Assembly: GCA_030684755.1 (NCBI GenBank)
Contig: JAUXXN010000257.1
Coordinates: 1-5,331, forward strand
DNA length: 5,331 nt
Reading direction: 5' to 3'
Source of the DNA: Hydrogenophaga sp.
GTDB lineage: Bacteria; Pseudomonadota; Gammaproteobacteria; Burkholderiales; Burkholderiaceae_C
Below are positions 1 through 5,331 of this stretch, one piece after another; position 1 is the stretch's first letter, and every line of letters starts with the position of its first letter. Both the position numbers and the translations under genes were made by a program. Below the pieces are notes generated by a model that made no database searches, was not told the origin of the DNA, and saw only the letters and a list, made by a program, of their open reading frames with translations.

Positions 1-4
1 CCGC

Positions 5-1078
5 TCAGTTCAGCAGCGCCTGCGCAAATTCGCGGGCGTTGAAGGTTTCCAGGTCTTCCAGCTTTTCGCCCACGCCGATGAAGTAAATCGGCACGGGCCG
101 CTCGCGCGCAATGGCGCAGATCACGCCGCCTTTGGCGGTGCCGTCGAGCTTGGTGATGATGAGACCGGTGAGTTGCAGCGCGTCGTCAAAGGCTTTGACT
201 TGGGTGAGTGCGTTTTGCCCGGTTGTGCCGTCGATCACCAACAACACCTCGTGGAGAGGAGTGGCGTCGGCCTTTTGCCCCACGCGCTTGATTTTGCGCA
301 GCTCTTCCATCAGGTGCAGCTGGGTGGGCAGGCGTCCGGCGGTGTCCACCAGCACCACGTCGCGCCCGCGTGCGCGCCCGGCTGTTACCGCGTCAAAGCT
401 CACGGCGGCGGGGTCGCCGCCTTCTTGGGTGATGATGTCCACCGTGTTGCGGTCGGCCCACACGGCCAGTTGTTCGCGGGCGGCGGCACGAAAGGTGTCG
501 GCGGCGGCCAGCAGCACGGTGGCGTTTCCGTTGGCCAAGTGGCGTGTGAGCTTGCCAATGGAGGTGGTTTTGCCCGCGCCGTTGACGCCTGCCACCATGA
601 TCACGGTGGGCTTGTGTTCGCCGATCACCAGCGGTTTTTGCAGCGGCTTGAGCAAGTCGGTGATGGCCTCGGCCAGCAACGCTTTCACGGCGGCGGGGTC
701 GGTGGTTTTTTGCTCTTTCACGCGCTTTTTTAAATCGGCCAGCAGGTGTTCGGTGGCTTTGACGCCGGTGTCGGCCATCAGCAGCGCGGTTTCCAGATCT
801 TCATACAGCGCGTCGTCAATTTGCGTGCCGGTGAACACCGTGGCAATACTCGCGCCGGTTTTGCGCAAACCGGCCTTGAGCTTGTCCAGCCAGCCCTTGC
901 GCGGTTCGGGCACTGGGGGTGCCACCACAGGCAAAACCGCAGGCACAGGGCCTGGCACCGCAACCGGTAACGGCGCAGGTGCTGCCGCTGGTTGGACAGG
1001 TTGTTCAACAGGCAATGGCGCGGCAGGCGCGGGCGCCGTGGGGGGAGTAGGGGGTTTTTTTCGGAAGAACGAGAACAT
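5..1078 (-). CDS. ftsY: FtsY, signal recognition particle receptor GTPase
   Basis: FtsY is the bacterial SRP receptor. It docks SRP-ribosome complexes at the inner membrane, and reciprocal GTP hydrolysis with Ffh hands the nascent membrane protein to SecYEG. The 357-residue product shows the complete SRP-GTPase signature: P-loop GVNGAGKTT (164-172), DTFRAAA insertion-box motif (194-200), DTAGR (245-249), TKLDG (309-313) and closing GVGEKLEDL (335-343). The N domain spans about 75-150, with ALLMADTG at 99-106. Residues 60-75 (KGWLDKLKAGLRKTG) resemble the amphipathic membrane-targeting helix just before the NG domain. The start MFSFFRKK is aromatic and basic, like a lipid-binding N-terminus. 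Residues 9-59 are almost only Pro, Ala and Val, instead of the long acidic A domain of E. coli FtsY. The ATG is preceded only by a weak GAG about 8 nt upstream. The gene is complete and divergent from the M16 genes. Identity is near certain; the start is fairly certain. Confidence 0.97.
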   Translation of the reverse strand: MFSFFRKKPPTPPTAPAPAAPLPVEQPVQPAAAPAPLPVAVPGPVPAVLPVVAPPVPEPRKGWLDKLKAGLRKTGASIATVFTGTQIDDALYEDLETALLMADTGVKATEHLLADLKKRVKEQKTTDPAAVKALLAEAITDLLKPLQKPLVIGEHKPTVIMVAGVNGAGKTTSIGKLTRHLANGNATVLLAAADTFRAAAREQLAVWADRNTVDIITQEGGDPAAVSFDAVTAGRARGRDVVLVDTAGRLPTQLHLMEELRKIKRVGQKADATPLHEVLLVIDGTTGQNALTQVKAFDDALQLTGLIITKLDGTAKGGVICAIARERPVPIYFIGVGEKLEDLETFNAREFAQALLN

Positions 1079-1089
1079 TTTTCAAACTC

Positions 1090-1108
1090 TAGAATCCATT
1101 GCATTCTA
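1090..1108. promoter_or_regulatory. Divergent control region with imperfect palindrome and opposed TAGAAT boxes
   Basis: The start codons of ftsY (minus) and the first M16 gene (plus) are separated by only about 29 bp. Centred at 1099 is a 19-bp inverted repeat, TAGAATCCATTGCATTCTA, in which 8 of 9 base pairs match; the mismatch is C1096/C1102. Each arm is a TAGAAT hexamer, one mismatch from the sigma-70 -10 consensus. The plus-strand box (1090-1095) points toward the M16 gene and the minus-strand box (1108-1103) toward ftsY. I found no good -35 hexamer at 16-18 bp from either box. It could be a pair of overlapping -10 elements, a repressor site or chance. What is seen is the symmetry; the regulatory role is inference. 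Confidence 0.35.
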
Positions 1109-2571
1109 TGAAACGCACCATGCACCTGCTTGACACGCGCTTCACCGCGCTTTTTTTCACCCTGGCGCTCGGCGCTTTGAGCGTTCACGCACAAATACCA
1201 GCCACCCCACCACCCGCCGCTGCCACCATGCAGGCCGCCGAAGCCAAGGCACACAGCTTCACGCTGGCCAACGGTATGACGCTGATCGTACGGCCCGACC
1301 GGCGTGCGCCCACCGTGGCCCACATGCTGTGGGTGCGGGTGGGGTCTATCGACGAGGTGGACGGCACCTCGGGCGTGGCCCATGCGTTGGAACACATGCT
1401 GTTCAAGGGTACGCCCAGCCTTAAGCCGGGTGAGTTTTCGCGCCGCATGGCCGCGCTGGGCGCGCGCGAAAACGCCTTCACAAGCCGCGACGCCACCGCC
1501 TACCACCAGCAGGTGCCCGCAGGCAAGCTGGAAGAGGTGATGCAGCTGGAAGCAGACCGCTTCGCCAACAACCAGTGGGACGACGACGAGTTCAATCGAG
1601 AGATTGAGGTCATCAAAGAAGAGCGCCGCCAGCGCACCGAAGAGTCGCCGCGTGCGCGCCTGTTTGAGGCGCTCAACGCCGCCGTGTTTCAAGCCAGCCC
1701 GTACCGGCGCCCCATCATCGGCTGGATGAGCGACTTGGACGCCATGACGCCCGACGACGTGCGCGCCTTCTACCAGCGCTGGTACAGCCCGGCCAATGCG
1801 GCGGTGGTGATTGCAGGCGATGTGGACGTGGCCGAGGTGCGTGCGCTGGCCGAAAAGCACTATGGCGCCATAGCCGCCCGCGCCGTGCCGCCGCGCAAGC
1901 CGCGCGACGAGCCAGCGCAGGCCGGGCCACGCCGCCTCGAATACCGCGCCGTGGCCGAGCAGGCCCTGGTGGCGCTGGCTTTTAAGGTGCCGCAGTGGAC
2001 CGGTCGCGACGACCCTGCAAACCAAGATGCGCTGGCCCTGACCGTGTTGTCTGCCGTGTTGGACGGCTACAACGGCGCCCGGCTGGAACGCGCCTTGGTG
2101 CAAGGCCATGGCGGTCAGCGCGTGGCCGACAGCGCGGGCGCTTCGTACGGCTTGGTCGGGCGCGGCCCGCAGCTGTTCTTGCTCAGCGCCGTGCCCGCCC
2201 GTGGTGTGTCTGCCGACACCGCCGCCGCCGCCTTGCAAGCCGAGGTGGCGCGCATCGCCCGCGAAGGCATCAGCGCCGCCGAGTTGCAACGCGTCAAAAC
2301 CCAGTGGACCGCCGGCGAAATTTACAAACTCGATTCGGTGTTCAACCAAGCCCGCGAGCTCGGTAGCCACTGGGTCAACGGCATGGATGTGAACACCGGC
2401 GACCGCCTCATGGCCGCACTGCGCCAGGTCACGGCGTCTCAGGTGCAGTCGGTGGCGCAGCGCTATTTTTCGGACGAACAGCTCACCACCGCCGTGCTGG
2501 TGCCCGACATGGGCCGCAGCGCCCCGCGTGCTACGCCCGCTTCAGCCCGCCCGGTGCTGAGCCGCCATTGA
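1108..2571 (+). CDS. Secreted M16-family zinc metallopeptidase, catalytic subunit
   Basis: The 487-residue product is an M16B (pitrilysin/processing-peptidase-like) protein. Residues 1-28 form a signal peptide: basic start MKRT, hydrophobic core FTALFFTLALGAL and a VHA cleavage site before Gln29. There is no lipobox Cys, so a periplasmic location is likely. The N-terminal M16 domain (about 50-210) carries the inverted zinc motif HALEH (His92, Glu95, His96). A Glu pair lies at 171-172, and Glu172 is 76 residues after the second His, the right distance for the third zinc ligand. The second M16 domain (about 215-440) lacks the Arg/Tyr substrate-binding pair expected near residues 331 and 338. 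This subunit therefore looks catalytic but incomplete on its own. It is followed 54 nt later by a paralogue with the opposite defect. ATG 1108 was chosen because it gives the best signal-peptide n-region; ATG 1120 and TTG 1099 are in-frame alternatives, and none has a clear ribosome site. Substrate unknown. Confidence 0.92.
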   Translation: MKRTMHLLDTRFTALFFTLALGALSVHAQIPATPPPAAATMQAAEAKAHSFTLANGMTLIVRPDRRAPTVAHMLWVRVGSIDEVDGTSGVAHALEHMLFKGTPSLKPGEFSRRMAALGARENAFTSRDATAYHQQVPAGKLEEVMQLEADRFANNQWDDDEFNREIEVIKEERRQRTEESPRARLFEALNAAVFQASPYRRPIIGWMSDLDAMTPDDVRAFYQRWYSPANAAVVIAGDVDVAEVRALAEKHYGAIAARAVPPRKPRDEPAQAGPRRLEYRAVAEQALVALAFKVPQWTGRDDPANQDALALTVLSAVLDGYNGARLERALVQGHGGQRVADSAGASYGLVGRGPQLFLLSAVPARGVSADTAAAALQAEVARIAREGISAAELQRVKTQWTAGEIYKLDSVFNQARELGSHWVNGMDVNTGDRLMAALRQVTASQVQSVAQRYFSDEQLTTAVLVPDMGRSAPRATPASARPVLSRH

Positions 2572-2625
2572 TCTTGCGTGTGCCACTGTCCTTTGCTGTT
2601 CATAAAAACCACACGGTCCACGCCC

Positions 2626-3987
2626 ATGCTTCACTTTGCCCAACCGGCCCGCTTTTTGGCCCGTCTTTCAGCCTACCCCGTGGTCGGCCTGCTCACCCTG
2701 AGCGCTGCTTTGTCTGCCCACGCAGCCATGCCCATTGAACATTGGACCCACGCCAGCGGCGCCCGCGTGTACCTCGTGGCCAGCCCGTCCATTCCCATGC
2801 TGGACGTGCAGCTCGATTTTGACGGCGGCAGCCGCCGCGACCCCGCCGCCCAAGCCGGTCTGGCCAGCGCCACCGCCGGCCTGCTTTCAGCCGGTGTGGC
2901 TGCACAACCCGGCCTGCCCGCGCTGGACGAAAACCAGCTCAGCGAAGCCTGGGTCGACCTCGGTGCCCAGTTCGGTGCCCAAGCCAGCAGCGATCGCTTC
3001 AGCCTGTCGCTGCGCACCCTCACCGAACCCGACCTGCTGGAGCGCGCTGTGTCCCTGGCTGCCCGCCAACTGGCCGCACCCGCTTGGCCTGACGCTGTGT
3101 GGCAGCGCGACCGCGAGCGTACCCTGGCCGCCCTGAAAGAGGCCGACACCCGCCCCGCCACCCAAGCCGCCCGAGCTTTTGCCCGCGCGGTCTACGGCAG
3201 CCACCCGTATGGCTTTGAGCCCGTGGCGGCCACACTCAACGCTATTTCGGTGGCCGACATGCGCGCCTTTTACCGCCGCCATGTGGCCGCCTGCCGCGCC
3301 CAAGTGACGCTGGTGGGTGCCATCAACCGGGCGCAGGCCGACCGCATCGTGGGCCAGCTGGTGGGCGCTGTGCAGCCGCACGGCTGCACCACCTTGCCCG
3401 CTGTGCCCCATGTGCAGCCGCTCAAGCAAGCGGTGAACGCGCAGCTGCCGTTCAACGCCGCGCAGGCCCAGGTGCTGATCGGCCAGCCCGGCATGGCCCG
3501 CAACGACCCCGACTTTTTCCCACTGTTCGTGGGCAATCACATTTTGGGCGGCGGCGGCTTTGTGTCGCGCCTGACCACCGAGGTGCGCGAAAAGCGCGGC
3601 CTGAGCTACAGCGTTTACAGCTACTTCGCCCCCGGCCTGCACGCGGGCGCGTTCCAAGTTGGCCTCACCACCCGGCCAGACCAAGCGGCCCAAGCTGTGG
3701 GCGTGGCACGCGACGTGGTGCTCGGGTTCGTCGAACAAGGCCCCACAGAGACCGAACTGCAAGCCGCCAAAGACTTTCTCGTCAACAGCTTTGCGCTGCG
3801 CATCGACAGCAACCGCAAACTGCTCGATAACGTGGCTAACATCGCTTGGAACGGCTTGCCGCTGGACTATTTGAACACCTGGACCGAGCAGGTGCAGCGC
3901 GTGAGCGTGGCTGACATCCGTCGCGCCTTCAGCCGCGTGCTGCAGCCCGAGCGCATGGTCACCGTGGTGTTGGGCGCCCAGCCGTGA
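2626..3987 (+). CDS. Secreted M16-family peptidase homologue, non-catalytic partner subunit
   Basis: The 453-residue product is a second M16B protein with two M16 domains. Residues 1-33 look like a signal peptide: Arg residues early, core VVGLLTLSAALS, and AHA before Ala34. At the place where the upstream paralogue has HALEH, this protein has SATAG (81-85), so both His and the catalytic Glu are replaced and it should not bind zinc or cleave alone. The C-terminal half keeps the typical block GGGGFVSRL (308-316) followed by Arg321 and Tyr328. These are seven residues apart, as in the Arg/Tyr pair that binds the substrate backbone in other M16 enzymes. It probably supplies substrate binding to the upstream catalytic subunit. 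ATG 2626 was chosen because the in-frame GTG at 2578 would add 16 residues, including two Cys, in front of a good signal peptide. No Shine-Dalgarno is obvious. Family is sure; the heterodimer role is inference. Confidence 0.9.
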   Translation: MLHFAQPARFLARLSAYPVVGLLTLSAALSAHAAMPIEHWTHASGARVYLVASPSIPMLDVQLDFDGGSRRDPAAQAGLASATAGLLSAGVAAQPGLPALDENQLSEAWVDLGAQFGAQASSDRFSLSLRTLTEPDLLERAVSLAARQLAAPAWPDAVWQRDRERTLAALKEADTRPATQAARAFARAVYGSHPYGFEPVAATLNAISVADMRAFYRRHVAACRAQVTLVGAINRAQADRIVGQLVGAVQPHGCTTLPAVPHVQPLKQAVNAQLPFNAAQAQVLIGQPGMARNDPDFFPLFVGNHILGGGGFVSRLTTEVREKRGLSYSVYSYFAPGLHAGAFQVGLTTRPDQAAQAVGVARDVVLGFVEQGPTETELQAAKDFLVNSFALRIDSNRKLLDNVANIAWNGLPLDYLNTWTEQVQRVSVADIRRAFSRVLQPERMVTVVLGAQP

Positions 3988-4003
3988 GCGTTAAGCTACG
4001 GGC

Positions 4004-4618
4004 ATGAAAAAACCAGTCTCCGCCGCGCCCCAGCGCGCGGCCAACGTGCCCAACGAGGTGCGCATCATCGGTGGCCAGTGGAAGCGCAGCAAGCTCCCGG
4101 TGGCCAACCTGCCCGGTCTGCGGCCAACGCCTGCCCGCGTGCGCGAAACCCTGTTCAATTGGCTTGGCCAAGACCTTCAAGGCCTGCGATGCCTAGATGC
4201 CTTTGCCGGTACCGGTGCCCTCGGCTTTGAAGCCGCCTCGCGAGGCGCCGCCGAGGTGGTGCTGGTTGAGCAAGACAGCGCTTTGCTGAGCGCCCTGAAC
4301 CGCAGCAAAACCAAGCTCAGCGCCAACACGGTCCGTGTGGAGCGCGGCGACGGCGTGGCTGCGCTGCGCCAGCGCGGTGGCCTGGGTTTGGATGTGGTGT
4401 TCTTGGACCCGCCGTTTGCCGATGGTCAAAACGATGTGCTGGTGCTCGCCGCACTTGCCGCTGCCCGCGCCGCTGTGCGCGAAACAGGGCTGCTTTACCT
4501 GGAGGCCCCACGCGCTTGGGGTGTCGACGAACTGGCCGCAATCGGCTTGCAGGTGCAGCGCCAGGGCAAGGCGGGCCAAGTCGCCTTTCACCTGCTGCGG
4601 CTATTGCCTGCTCAATAA
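4004..4618 (+). CDS. rsmD: RsmD, 16S rRNA (guanine966-N2)-methyltransferase
   Basis: RsmD transfers a methyl group from S-adenosylmethionine to N2 of G966 in 16S rRNA, acting on the assembling 30S subunit in the cytoplasm. The 204-residue product is of normal length and shows the family landmarks: VRIIGGQWK (19-27), the RPT motif (40-42) with VRETLFNWL (46-54), the SAM-binding motif I LDAFAGTGALGFEA (64-77), acidic VLVEQD (86-91) that should contact the SAM ribose, and the catalytic DPPF (135-138). ATG 4004 is 16 nt after the upstream peptidase stop, with no clear ribosome site. A TAAGCT box (3992-3997) sits just before it. The first 15 residues are a basic, poorly conserved tail. rsmD commonly lies near ftsY and coaD in proteobacteria, which fits this window. 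All key motifs are present and I see no anomaly. Confidence 0.95.
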   Translation: MKKPVSAAPQRAANVPNEVRIIGGQWKRSKLPVANLPGLRPTPARVRETLFNWLGQDLQGLRCLDAFAGTGALGFEAASRGAAEVVLVEQDSALLSALNRSKTKLSANTVRVERGDGVAALRQRGGLGLDVVFLDPPFADGQNDVLVLAALAAARAAVRETGLLYLEAPRAWGVDELAAIGLQVQRQGKAGQVAFHLLRLLPAQ

Positions 4619-4638
4619 TTCCCACGCCAGCCCTCCCG

Positions 4639-4644
4639 CATAAT
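4639..4644 (+). promoter_or_regulatory. Possible -10 box for coaD
   Basis: The 33-nt gap between rsmD and coaD contains CATAAT, one mismatch from the TATAAT -10 consensus. It ends 7 nt before the coaD ATG. Transcription from it would start at or within a base or two of the ATG, giving a leaderless message, and no Shine-Dalgarno is present before coaD. No convincing -35 hexamer is found 16-18 bp upstream, so this could equally be chance in an AT-rich gap within an operon. Confidence 0.25.
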
Positions 4645-4651
4645 TCAAAGC

Positions 4652-5331
<680 letters not shown>

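Noticed and set aside
111..1133. 340-codon plus-strand open frame antisense to ftsY
   Set aside because: The product is a Ser/Ala/Val-rich low-complexity shadow of the FtsY codons with no motif; the minus strand carries all SRP-GTPase motifs.
1130..1135. Perfect TTGACA hexamer on the plus strand
   Set aside because: No -10-like sequence lies 16-18 bp downstream (that stretch is a T-run followed by CAC), and it sits inside the signal-peptide coding region of the first M16 gene.
778..2370. 530-codon minus-strand open frame spanning the ftsY start and the antisense of the first M16 gene
   Set aside because: It overlaps two well-supported genes, its product has no recognisable domain and is His/Gly/Arg-rich, as expected of antisense frames in high-G+C DNA.
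2578..2625. GTG 2578 as an upstream start for the second M16 gene
   Set aside because: It would add 16 unconserved-looking residues with two Cys before a good signal peptide, and no ribosome site precedes it; ATG 2626 is better.
2572..2625. 54-nt gap between the two M16 genes as a possible terminator or promoter
   Set aside because: No stem-loop followed by a T-run is seen; CATAAA at 2601-2606 has no matching -35, so I call nothing here.
2887..3762. 291-codon minus-strand open frame antisense to the second M16 gene
   Set aside because: It is a shadow frame without domains, fully contained in a gene with clear M16 homology.
4206..4247. Perfect palindromes CCGGTACCGG (4206-4215) and CGCCTCGCGAGGCG (4234-4247) inside rsmD
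   Set aside because: They fall within conserved SAM-binding motif codons and the following helix; in high-G+C coding DNA such palindromes are common and there is no sign of a terminator or operator.

Overview
This window is a high-G+C (roughly two-thirds G+C by eye) piece of a bacterial chromosome. Protein content and gene order (ftsY diverging from a pair of M16 peptidase genes, then rsmD, coaD and a YfhL-type ferredoxin) suggest a betaproteobacterium of the Burkholderiales, most likely Comamonadaceae. That placement rests on remembered synteny and protein style, not on a search. No mobile element, CRISPR array, tRNA or rRNA gene is visible, and nothing looks horizontally acquired.

Layout: positions 5-1078 (minus strand) hold a complete ftsY, the SRP receptor GTPase. 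A very short divergent intergenic region follows, about 29 bp between start codons. It carries a 19-bp imperfect palindrome with a TAGAAT box on each strand. All later genes are on the plus strand: two secreted or periplasmic M16-family zinc-peptidase homologues (1108-2571 and 2626-3987), rsmD (4004-4618), coaD (4652-5170), and the first 53 codons of a 2[4Fe-4S] ferredoxin (5172 to the window edge). Gaps between the plus-strand genes are short (54, 16, 33 and 1 nt) and contain no obvious hairpin terminator, so they may be transcribed together, possibly with internal promoters.

Function: ftsY (membrane protein targeting), rsmD (16S rRNA methylation) and coaD (coenzyme A synthesis) are housekeeping genes. 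The most informative part is the M16 pair. The first protein keeps the HxxEH zinc site but lacks the C-terminal Arg/Tyr substrate-binding pair. The second has lost the HxxEH residues but keeps an Arg and Tyr seven residues apart. The two defects are complementary, which strongly suggests one heterodimeric, exported peptidase made from adjacent genes. This arrangement is known in the M16B family, so it is not a new system, but the substrate cannot be predicted.

No convincing previously undescribed system was found. Secondary points of interest are the compact divergent control region, the lack of clear Shine-Dalgarno sites before most genes (with hints of leaderless starts), the Pro/Ala-rich FtsY N-terminus, and an in-frame A7 run at the start of ftsY.
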